DNA from: Campylobacterota bacterium
GTDB lineage: Bacteria; Campylobacterota; Campylobacteria; Campylobacterales; SZUA-545
Assembly (NCBI GenBank): GCA_030836705.1
Contig: JAUPLZ010000364.1
Coordinates: 1 to 5,842, forward strand
Reading direction: 5' to 3'
Length of the DNA: 5,842 nt
Shown here: positions 1 to 5,494 of the stretch, in pieces
Layout: each line of letters begins with the position of its first letter
Numbering within the stretch: the stretch's first letter is position 1
Program-made: the position numbers and the translations under genes
Notes under the pieces: generated by a model
Told to the model about the DNA's origin: nothing
Database searches by the model: none
Seen by the model: the letters and a program-made list of their open reading frames with translations, nothing else

Positions 1-1
1 A

Positions 2-352
2 AAAATAAAAAAAATTGATTATCTTTTAATTAGCGATGGATTTGATATAATGCTAAAAGCTCAATTATTAAGAAGAGATAGTGTGTTTGTGAAGCTTGAT
101 GCTTGTTTTGAAGGTAGAGTAAATCTTGAATGTGACTCTTGTGCAGAAGATTATGAAGAAGAGATAGCGCAAGAAGTAGTATTGTATGTGACAGATAGGG
201 CGATTAAAAGAGATCAACTATCTGACGATGAGATGAGTTGTGATATCGTAGAATTTCCGGATGGAATTATAGATATTGATGAGTTAATAACAAGTGAGAT
301 TAATGCAATAAAGCTTGATTATCACAAATGTAAAAATTGCAATAATAATTAA
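2..352 (+). CDS. yceD: DUF177/YceD-family protein, 5' partial
   Basis: Likely member of the DUF177 (YceD) family, small proteins tied to large-subunit rRNA accumulation and almost always encoded just before rpmF. The frame is open to the left edge: 16 codons precede the first in-window ATG (position 50), reading KIKKIDYLLISDGFDI, which resembles the family's N-terminal strand. The true start therefore lies outside the window, and the ATG at 50 is probably internal. The visible 116 residues show a basic/hydrophobic segment, a CDSC pair (residues 44-47), an acidic middle, the family-like stretch FPDGIIDIDELITSEI (residues 85-100), and a second pair, CKNC (110-113), at the extreme C terminus. 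The two CxxC pairs could bind a metal; that is inference. The stop lies 11 bases before rpmF. Identity rests on the CxxC region, the acidic DGxxDxDEL segment and gene context rather than on any catalytic motif. Confidence 0.8.
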   Translation, partial: KIKKIDYLLISDGFDIMLKAQLLRRDSVFVKLDACFEGRVNLECDSCAEDYEEEIAQEVVLYVTDRAIKRDQLSDDEMSCDIVEFPDGIIDIDELITSEINAIKLDYHKCKNCNNN

Positions 353-357
353 AAGGA
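353..357 (+). promoter_or_regulatory. Shine-Dalgarno site of rpmF
   Basis: AAGGA, six bases before the rpmF ATG and directly after the stop codon of the upstream gene. fabH has the same layout (stop, AAGGA, six-base spacer), which supports both start calls. Confidence 0.8.
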
Positions 358-363
358 ATAAAA

Positions 364-513
364 ATGGCAGTACCAAAGCGAAAAAATAGTCATGCTCGCG
401 GAGCAAAGAGAAGAACACATTATAAATTGACACTTAAAAAACCTGTAAAGTGCAAATCATGTGATACATTTAAGATGTCTCATCAGGTTTGCCCAAGTTG
501 TGGCGCTTATTAA
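364..513 (+). CDS. rpmF: 50S ribosomal protein L32 (bL32)
   Basis: Structural protein of the large ribosomal subunit, 49 residues, near the peptidyl transferase side in known ribosomes. The N terminus MAVPKRKNSHARGAKRR is the classic bL32 signature: the conserved AVPKRK start followed by a highly basic tail. Four cysteines in two CxxC pairs (C30-x-x-C33 and C43-x-x-C46, the second in VCPSCGAY) make this the zinc-ribbon (C+) form. At 49 residues it is shorter than the E. coli protein (57) and ends right after the ribbon, a length I associate with Campylobacterota. It has a good AAGGA ribosome binding site at 353-357. It lies between the YceD-family gene and plsX in the conserved order, so it is probably co-transcribed with both. 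Confidence 0.97.
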   Translation: MAVPKRKNSHARGAKRRTHYKLTLKKPVKCKSCDTFKMSHQVCPSCGAY

Positions 514-526
514 AATAGATTAGCCT

Positions 527-1522
527 ATGATAACCATAGCTATTGATGCAATGGGTGGAGATTTTGGTCCTAAGCCCATTGTTGAAGGCGTACTTGAAGC
601 TCTTGAAGTAGTTAAATTTAATGCTATTTTGGTTGGAAAAAAAGAAGAAATATTAAAATTTTTACCTTCTAAGTTGCCTGAAAATATTTATTTTGAAGAG
701 TGCAGTGATGTTATAGATATGTCCGAAGGTGCAACGGATGCACTTAAAAGAAAGGATAGTTCTATCTATAAGGCTGTTGATTTAGTAAGAGAGAAGAGAG
801 CCGATGCTGTCGTAAGTGCGGGTCATAGTGGCGCAACTATGAGTCTTGCTACGCTTAGAATAGGAAGGCTTCCTGGTATACTAAGACCTGCCATTGCTAC
901 TCTTATGCCTACATCGACCGGCGGAAGAACTCTTGTGCTTGATGTCGGAGCCAATGTAGATAGCAAGGCGGAACATCTTGTGCAGTTTGCTATAATGGGG
1001 AAAGCCTATGCGATGGATGTTTTAAATCATGAATATCCAAGAGTTGGTTTGCTAGCAAACGGTGAAGAGTCCTCAAAAGGCAACGATGTTGTTAAAGAGA
1101 CACATAAAGAGTTAAAAGAGCTAAAAAATTTTAATTTTATAGGAAATGTGGAAGGCAACGATATATTTAACGGAAAAGTTGATGTTGTAGTTTGTGATGG
1201 ATTTGTCGGAAATGTTCTTTTAAAAACCAGCGAAGGTGTGGCTGAGGCTATTAAAACTTTCTTAAAAAATAATATAAAAAAATCACTTCTTGCCACAATG
1301 GGATCGCTATTTATGATTGGCGCTTTTAAATCACTAAAGAAACAGATTGACTATGCCGAATACGGCGGCGCACCACTTCTTGGTATAAACGGGTGTGCTA
1401 TTGTAAGTCATGGAAAAAGTAATCCTAAAGCTATAAAAAATGCTATTTTTCAAGCTATTAATTTTGTTGAGTCTGGTGTTAATGAAGATATTAAGAAATT
1501 CAGCGAACGCTATAAAGACTAA
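527..1522 (+). CDS. plsX: Phosphate acyltransferase PlsX
   Basis: Transfers the acyl group from acyl-ACP to inorganic phosphate, giving acyl-phosphate, the donor used by PlsY to acylate glycerol-3-phosphate. It is a peripheral enzyme at the inner face of the membrane. The 331 residues cover the full family length. Visible landmarks are DAMGGDFGP (residues 7-15), SAGHSGATMSLA (97-108), LDVGANVDSKAEHLVQFA (138-155), LLANGEESSKGND (175-187), CDGFVGNVLLKTSEG (223-237) and GGAPLLGINGCAIVSHG (280-296), all in family order. The ATG at 527 puts MITIAIDAMGG at the N terminus as expected. There is no clear Shine-Dalgarno sequence in the 13 bases after rpmF, so translation may depend on coupling to rpmF. 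It is followed 11 bases later by fabH, which uses the same acyl-ACP pool. Confidence 0.97.
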   Translation: MITIAIDAMGGDFGPKPIVEGVLEALEVVKFNAILVGKKEEILKFLPSKLPENIYFEECSDVIDMSEGATDALKRKDSSIYKAVDLVREKRADAVVSAGHSGATMSLATLRIGRLPGILRPAIATLMPTSTGGRTLVLDVGANVDSKAEHLVQFAIMGKAYAMDVLNHEYPRVGLLANGEESSKGNDVVKETHKELKELKNFNFIGNVEGNDIFNGKVDVVVCDGFVGNVLLKTSEGVAEAIKTFLKNNIKKSLLATMGSLFMIGAFKSLKKQIDYAEYGGAPLLGINGCAIVSHGKSNPKAIKNAIFQAINFVESGVNEDIKKFSERYKD

Positions 1523-1527
1523 AAGGA
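1523..1527 (+). promoter_or_regulatory. Shine-Dalgarno site fixing the TTG start of fabH
   Basis: AAGGA overlaps the end of the plsX stop region and lies six bases before TTG at 1534. No in-frame ATG would keep the conserved FabH N terminus (YASIRSVGAYVP), so this site decides the start. Confidence 0.75.
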
Positions 1528-1533
1528 TTAAAA

Positions 1534-2529
1534 TTGCTATATGCTTCTATTCGTTCGGTTGGTGCGTATGTCCCAAAAAAAATTCTTTCTAATTCTGATC
1601 TTGAAAAGATTGTAGATACTACTGATGATTGGATTACAAAAAGATCAGGAATAAAAAACAGACATATCGCATCTAGCGAGGAAGCAACTAGCGATCTTGC
1701 AAAAGAGGCTTCAATAATCGCAATACAAAGAGCAGGACTTAAGCCGCAGGATATAGATATGATTATAGTCGCCTCAATCTCTGGGGACTACCTGTTTATG
1801 CCATCAACCGCATGTGTATTAGCAGATAAGCTTGGCATAAAAAACATTCCTGCTTTTGATATCTTGGCAGCTTGTACCGGATTTATATATGCTCTTTCGA
1901 CGGCTAAAGCATATATTGAGTCTGGAATGATGAAAAATGTACTAATTGTCGGCGCTGAAGCACTTAGTAAGTTTGTTGACTACTCTGATAGAACCACTTG
2001 TGTACTTTTTGGCGATGGTGCAGGGGCTGCGGTGATTTCTGCTACAAATGATAAAGAAGAGGCAGTAGTGGATGTACATATTAGTGCAGATGGCGCTTTG
2101 CAAGATTTTTTAATCACGCCTGGCGGAGGCTCAAAACATCCATTTTCAAGTTTTGCAAATAGTGAAAAAATGCAGTTCATAAAAATGAAAGGGAATGAAA
2201 CTTTTAAAATAGCAGTAAGAACTCTTTCTAATGATGTTGAGGAAATTATTGCAAAAAATAATATTAAATTGCACGATATAAAGTTTTTTATTCCGCATCA
2301 AGCAAATTATCGTATTATAAAAGCCGTCGGAGATGCAATAGGCTTAAAAGATGAGCAGCTGGTATTAACCGTTGATAGATTTGGTAACACATCGGCAGCT
2401 TCAATACCAATGGCAATGAATGCTATATATGAAGAAAAGAAGCTAAAATATAAAGATATGATGCTTCTTGATGCTTTTGGCGGCGGCTTGACTTGGGGTA
2501 GTGCGTTACTTCCTTTTTGCGGGAAATAA
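1534..2529 (+). CDS. fabH: 3-oxoacyl-[ACP] synthase III (KAS III, FabH)
   Basis: Starts fatty acid synthesis in the cytosol by condensing acetyl-CoA (or another short acyl-CoA) with malonyl-ACP. The 331 residues are normal for the family. The catalytic triad is visible: Cys114 in LAACTGF, His255 in IPHQAN and Asn285 in FGNTSAAS. Other conserved pieces are DDWITKRSGIKNRHIA (residues 31-46), the glycine-rich FGDGAGAAVI (159-168) and the C-terminal DAFGGGLTWGSALL (313-326). The start is TTG, chosen because AAGGA lies six bases upstream and the product begins with the family's strand MLYASIRSVGAYVP. The gene follows plsX by 11 bases, so both are probably translated from one message. A 51-base gap with an inverted repeat follows. 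The Cys-His-Asn triad and the PHQAN motif favour KAS III over the KAS I/II (FabB/FabF) class. Confidence 0.97.
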   Translation: MLYASIRSVGAYVPKKILSNSDLEKIVDTTDDWITKRSGIKNRHIASSEEATSDLAKEASIIAIQRAGLKPQDIDMIIVASISGDYLFMPSTACVLADKLGIKNIPAFDILAACTGFIYALSTAKAYIESGMMKNVLIVGAEALSKFVDYSDRTTCVLFGDGAGAAVISATNDKEEAVVDVHISADGALQDFLITPGGGSKHPFSSFANSEKMQFIKMKGNETFKIAVRTLSNDVEEIIAKNNIKLHDIKFFIPHQANYRIIKAVGDAIGLKDEQLVLTVDRFGNTSAASIPMAMNAIYEEKKLKYKDMMLLDAFGGGLTWGSALLPFCGK

Positions 2530-2547
2530 TTTACAAAAATAAACACA

Positions 2548-2566
2548 AATTCGAGTTTTTCGAATT
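2548..2566. other. Perfect 7-bp inverted repeat in the fabH-ftsW gap
   Basis: AATTCGA, loop GTTTT, TCGAATT. It lies in the only sizeable gap (2530-2580) of the + strand cluster, 18 bases after the fabH stop and 14 bases before the ftsW start. The stem has only two G:C pairs and no U-tract follows it (the next bases are AATCTAGGG), so it is not a convincing intrinsic terminator. It could be a weak attenuating hairpin, an mRNA-processing site or a protein-binding dyad. The function is unknown. Confidence 0.45.
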
Positions 2567-2580
2567 AATCTAGGGTATGT

Positions 2581-3750
2581 ATGACTGATAAGTGGCTGTT
2601 TATCATTGTTGCTGCGCTTGTAGTGTTTGGAATCGCATTTTCGTACTCTCTTCCTATTTATTTTACAAATACTCACGGTATGAGCCCTTACCATTTTTTG
2701 ATAATAGAGTCAATTGTAGGATTTGGCGGAATAGTTGCCATGTGGGCAATGTCTAGATTGGAACCGGAAAAGTGGTTTTCTATTATCGGATTCTTGCTGT
2801 TTTTGCCGGTAATGTTTTTAATGTTTTTAATGTACTTTCTTCCAAGTGAAATAGTTCCTGTTATAAATGGAGCAAAAAGATGGATACAAACACCGATTTT
2901 CAGCATTTCGCCGGTTGAATTTTTTAAAATAGGTTTTGTCTTTTTTTTGAGCTGGAGTCTTACTAGAAAGTTTTATCTTAAAAAAGAAAAATCTACAATT
3001 TTGCACGAAATAAAACTTATTTTGCCTTATAGTCTTATATTTTTAGTCTCGGTTGCTCTTATTGCGATAATGCAAAACGACTTTGGTCAAACTGTTGTTT
3101 TGGGTGCTACTCTTCTTTTAATGCTGCTGTTTGCCGGTCTTAGTTTTAGAATGTTTATTTCACTAATTGTTGTGGCTTTGATAGCATCAATAATATTAAT
3201 ACTCAATTCAACAAATAGAATTATGAGAATTAAGCAGTGGTGGGCTGGAGTTCAAGAGTATATACTCTCTATTTTTCCGGATTTTATAGCAAATGCATTA
3301 AGAATCGAAGATATAACAATAGATCAATCTTATCAGGTTTCACAGTCTCTTGGAGCCATCTATCACGGCGGAATAGGCGGAGTCGGATTTGGAGCAGGTG
3401 TTGCAAAACTTGGTTTTTTGAGTGATGTGCATACCGACTTTGTTTTGGCTGGCATTGCTGAAGAGATTGGATTATTTGGCATAGCTCTTGTTACATTTTT
3501 AATGATTTCTTTGATTTATAGAATATTTAAAATAGCAAACAGAAGCGAAAATCATGTTTATTATCTTTTTAGCGTAGGTATTGGCGTTATGGTCTCTTTG
3601 CAGTTTTTAATGAATGCCATGGGAATAATCGGACTAACACCGCTTAAGGGAATAGCCGTACCTTTTATAAGTTACGGCGGAAGCTCTATGATGGCTCTTT
3701 CTGTTGCAATCGGAATGGTTTTGATGGTAAGCAAAAGGGCAAAGCTTTGA
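2581..3750 (+). CDS. ftsW: Peptidoglycan glycosyltransferase FtsW (SEDS family)
   Basis: Polytopic inner-membrane enzyme that polymerises lipid II at the division septum together with a class B PBP (not in this window). The 389 residues carry about ten hydrophobic segments, roughly 5-25, 38-57, 66-88, 112-128, 148-165, 168-185, 188-209, 285-310, 328-349 and 360-385. SEDS landmarks are NGAKRWI (96-102), MQNDFGQT (164-171), the periplasmic HTDFVLAGIAEEIG (284-297), whose Asp286 aligns by motif with the catalytic Asp of E. coli FtsW/RodA, and PFISYGGSSMMA (361-372). The stretch between the seventh segment and YQVSQSLGAI (about 210-250) looks longer than in proteobacterial FtsW and contains a Trp pair; I believe this is usual in Campylobacterota. 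The ATG at 2581 has AGGG five bases upstream. The murG overlap favours FtsW over RodA. The stop overlaps the murG start by four bases (TTGA). Confidence 0.93.
   Translation: MTDKWLFIIVAALVVFGIAFSYSLPIYFTNTHGMSPYHFLIIESIVGFGGIVAMWAMSRLEPEKWFSIIGFLLFLPVMFLMFLMYFLPSEIVPVINGAKRWIQTPIFSISPVEFFKIGFVFFLSWSLTRKFYLKKEKSTILHEIKLILPYSLIFLVSVALIAIMQNDFGQTVVLGATLLLMLLFAGLSFRMFISLIVVALIASIILILNSTNRIMRIKQWWAGVQEYILSIFPDFIANALRIEDITIDQSYQVSQSLGAIYHGGIGGVGFGAGVAKLGFLSDVHTDFVLAGIAEEIGLFGIALVTFLMISLIYRIFKIANRSENHVYYLFSVGIGVMVSLQFLMNAMGIIGLTPLKGIAVPFISYGGSSMMALSVAIGMVLMVSKRAKL
3736..3739 (+). promoter_or_regulatory. Shine-Dalgarno site fixing the TTG start of murG
   Basis: AGGG inside the last codons of ftsW, seven bases before the TTG at 3747. 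It supports a TTG start overlapping the ftsW stop as TTGA, a typical arrangement for translational coupling. Confidence 0.7.
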
Positions 3751-4754
3751 TAGTTATTACAGGCGGCGGCACCGGCGGTCATTTAAGAATTGCAAAAATC
3801 ATAAAAGATGAACTTAATAAGCGCGGGATTAAACCTATTTATATTGGCTCTACCGGAGGACAGGACAAAGAGTGGTTTGAGAATGATATAGGTTTTGAAA
3901 AGACGCTGTTTCTAAATACAAGAGGTGTTGTAAATAAAAATATTGTCGGGAAAGTTTTCCATGTTTTTAATATTTTTAAAGAGTCTCTAAAGTTATTGCT
4001 TTTTTTTAGAAGAAATAAAATAAAAAAAGTATTTAGTGTGGGCGGATACTCGGCTGCTCCTGCTGTTTTTGCGGCTATTATGGCAAAAAAAGAGCTTTAT
4101 ATTCATGAGCAAAATGCAAAAGTCGGAATGCTTAATAAGATTTCAAAGCCGTTTTGCAAGTTCTTTTTCTCCTCATTTGATGATAAATCCGTGTGTAAAA
4201 ATTACCCCGTTGAGAGAAGTTTTTTTGAAAATAGAAGAGTAAGAAAAGAGGTCAAAATAGTTCTTTTCATGGGTGGTTCTTTGGGGGCAAAAGCTATTAA
4301 TAAGCTTGCTATGGAAAGCGCCGAAGAGATTCTAAAAAAAGAGATAAAGATTATTCATATAACAGGAAAAAAGGAATATGAAGAGGTTAAAAATTACTAT
4401 AATCAGAGAAGCCTAACAGTAGAGTGCATGGCATTTGATAAAGAGATAGCAAAAACTCTTGCAAAATGCGATTTTGCTATAAGCAGAGCAGGGGCAAGCT
4501 CTTTGTTTGAACTATATGCCAGCGCAATCCCGACGCTTTTTATACCCTATCCATATGCGGCTTTGGATCATCAATATTATAATGCAAACTCTCTAGTTGA
4601 AAACGATATGGCATATTGCAAGAGAGAAAGCGAAATAACCAGAGAGTATCTTTTGGAAATATTAGAAAAAAATCACTCAATGATGTCAAAAAAGCTTTAT
4701 GATGCTTTTTCAAATGACGGAGCAAAATGCATAGTAAAACATCTTATTGATTGA
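3747..4754 (+). CDS. murG: UDP-GlcNAc:undecaprenyl-PP-MurNAc-pentapeptide GlcNAc transferase MurG
   Basis: Adds GlcNAc to lipid I to make lipid II on the inner face of the cytoplasmic membrane; the product is flipped and then used by FtsW, encoded just upstream. It has a GT-B fold of 335 residues, slightly shorter than E. coli MurG (355). The N-terminal glycine-rich loop is TGGGTGGHLRIAK (residues 5-17), keeping the conserved His12 but lacking the Pro that usually follows three residues later. SVGGYSAAPA (97-106), HEQNAKVGMLNK (120-131), the second glycine loop MGGSLGAKAIN (175-185), SRAGASSLFEL (246-256) and the UDP-GlcNAc-site stretch PYPYAALDHQYYNA (267-280) are all present in order. The TTG start gives MIVITGGGTGG, the right family N terminus, with AGGG seven bases upstream. 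The 3' end overlaps the convergent regulator gene by 11 bases. Confidence 0.95.
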   Translation: MIVITGGGTGGHLRIAKIIKDELNKRGIKPIYIGSTGGQDKEWFENDIGFEKTLFLNTRGVVNKNIVGKVFHVFNIFKESLKLLLFFRRNKIKKVFSVGGYSAAPAVFAAIMAKKELYIHEQNAKVGMLNKISKPFCKFFFSSFDDKSVCKNYPVERSFFENRRVRKEVKIVLFMGGSLGAKAINKLAMESAEEILKKEIKIIHITGKKEYEEVKNYYNQRSLTVECMAFDKEIAKTLAKCDFAISRAGASSLFELYASAIPTLFIPYPYAALDHQYYNANSLVENDMAYCKRESEITREYLLEILEKNHSMMSKKLYDAFSNDGAKCIVKHLID

Positions 4755-5382
4755 AATAAGTTTTTAAAGCCTCTCTTTTTTTTACAAAAAGCTTTTTATC
4801 TTTGTAGTCTAAAATTTCTTCATTTTTAAATTTTTTTATAGTTCTTGAAAGTGTTTCTGGCGTGATATTAAGTATTTGAGCTATCTTTTTTTGTTTTAAA
4901 TCACAAAAAAGTTCCTCGTTTTCATAAATAAATCTTGCGCACTTTTGCAAAGCATTCATTGTAATGGTTCTTGTAAAAGTTTCATCTAAATTTTTTATTT
5001 TTTTACTGAGGGATTTAATAATATTAAAGCTAACGGCAGGGTCGTTCAAAAATTCTTTTTCAAAAATATCATAATCAATAAGCAGTATTTCGGCGTCCGT
5101 TTCACAAACCGCGGTAGCAGGATAGTGCATATGCTCAAAGCATGGCATTTCGGCTATCATTGTTGTCGGATAAAAGTGATTTATGATTATTTCGCTTCCG
5201 TTTTGTGTTGTTTTGTAGATTTTTATAATTCCGCTTAAAAGAATTTGCAGATATTTTGGTTTTTCGCCTTCAAAAAATAGAAATTCTCCTTTTTTGTATT
5301 TTTTTGTTTTTGTTATTTTTTCTATTTTTTTTATTTGATCTTGGCTAAGAGACGAAAAAAAATAAACTTTGCTAAGCTCCAT
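4744..5382 (-). CDS. Crp/Fnr-family transcriptional regulator
   Basis: Probable DNA-binding regulator of 212 residues with the Crp/Fnr two-domain layout. The N-terminal cyclic-nucleotide-binding-type beta-roll covers about residues 5-110 (KKGEFLFFEGEKPKYLQILLSG at 30-51; ATAVCETDAEILLID at 89-103). A long dimerisation helix follows at about 112-140, then a winged helix-turn-helix with QKKIAQILNITPETLSRTIK at 164-183. In the recognition helix, Glu176, Ser179 and Arg180 reproduce the E-x-x-S-R pattern with which FNR reads TTGAT. No cysteine occurs in the first 80 residues, so the FNR [4Fe-4S] ligand cluster is absent; cysteines are at 81, 93, 148 and 160. It is therefore closer in type to the DNR/NnrR/NssR-like regulators of nitrogen-oxide or redox response, but the signal is unknown. 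The ATG at 5382 has AAAGAG seven bases upstream. It is divergent from a hemerythrin gene across an FNR-type box. Confidence 0.9.
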   Translation of the reverse strand: MELSKVYFFSSLSQDQIKKIEKITKTKKYKKGEFLFFEGEKPKYLQILLSGIIKIYKTTQNGSEIIINHFYPTTMIAEMPCFEHMHYPATAVCETDAEILLIDYDIFEKEFLNDPAVSFNIIKSLSKKIKNLDETFTRTITMNALQKCARFIYENEELFCDLKQKKIAQILNITPETLSRTIKKFKNEEILDYKDKKLFVKKREALKTYFNQ

Positions 5383-5415
5383 ATTGCTACTCTTTATTAA
5401 TATTGTTTAGCAGGT

Positions 5416-5421
5416 ATAATA
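5416..5421 (-). promoter_or_regulatory. Possible -10 element of the regulator gene
   Basis: Read on the - strand the hexamer is TATTAT, giving a start near 5409 and a leader of about 27 bases to the ATG at 5382. The FNR-type box begins only six bases upstream of it, where the -35 region would be, which would suit repression. The same bases read TATAAT (5415-5420) on the + strand, so the direction is ambiguous. No clear -35 element is seen, which is common in Campylobacterota. Confidence 0.4.
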
Positions 5422-5427
5422 CCAAAA

Positions 5428-5441
5428 TTGATATGAATCAA
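5428..5441. promoter_or_regulatory. FNR-type operator TTGAT-N4-ATCAA
   Basis: The sequence TTGAT ATGA ATCAA matches the FNR consensus TTGATNNNNATCAA at all ten fixed positions, and the symmetry extends one more base on each side (A at 5427, T at 5442). It lies between the divergent regulator and hemerythrin genes. Its centre (5434.5) is about 40.5-41.5 bases before a start predicted from the TATTAT at 5463-5468, the classic activating position for FNR/CRP-type proteins. The neighbouring regulator has the matching E-x-x-S-R recognition helix and is the obvious candidate to bind it. Confidence 0.8.
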
Positions 5442-5455
5442 TGAAAAAAAAGATA

Positions 5456-5471
5456 GAGATACTATTATCTC
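5456..5471. repeat. Second dyad, GAGATA-N4-TATCTC, at the hemerythrin promoter
   Basis: A perfect 6-bp inverted repeat with a four-base spacer (CTAT), the same half-site and spacer geometry as the FNR-type box but a different sequence. Its centre is 29 bases from the centre of that box, and it covers the proposed -10 hexamer of the hemerythrin gene. It might be a second operator or a chance dyad in AT-rich DNA. Confidence 0.35.
5463..5468 (+). promoter_or_regulatory. Possible -10 element of the hemerythrin gene
   Basis: TATTAT, 21 bases after the extended FNR-type palindrome, with a predicted start near 5475 and a leader of about 20 bases. The absence of a good -35 hexamer and the spacing from the operator both fit a class II activator-dependent promoter. 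Confidence 0.45.
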
Positions 5472-5494
5472 AAATAAAAATTATGGAGAGAAAA

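Noticed and set aside
50..52. ATG at 50 as the start of the YceD-family gene
   Set aside because: The frame stays open to the left edge with family-like sequence, and there is no good ribosome binding site before this ATG, so the gene is treated as cut by the window edge.
1027..1296. Open frame on the - strand inside plsX
   Set aside because: It lies opposite a full-length PlsX with all motifs, has no recognisable domain, and is a shadow frame. The same applies to the - strand frames inside fabH, ftsW, murG and the hemerythrin gene, and to the short + frames at 3237-3425 and 4036-4242.
2577..2579. ATG four bases upstream of the ftsW start
   Set aside because: It is out of frame with ftsW and touches the AGGG site, so it cannot start this protein.
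4786..4797. AAAAAGCTTTTT palindrome as a terminator for murG
   Set aside because: It has no loop and almost no G:C pairs, lies inside the regulator coding sequence, and is what Lys/Phe-rich AT-rich coding DNA often produces.
5415..5420. TATAAT as the main + strand promoter for hemerythrin
   Set aside because: It is a perfect -10 hexamer, but its start would fall on the FNR-type box and no -35 hexamer is placed 16-18 bases upstream. The downstream TATTAT fits the operator spacing better. It remains possible as a repressed alternative promoter.
5483..5485. In-frame ATG upstream of the chosen hemerythrin start
   Set aside because: It overlaps the GGAGAG ribosome binding site that serves the ATG at 5495, and has no site of its own.
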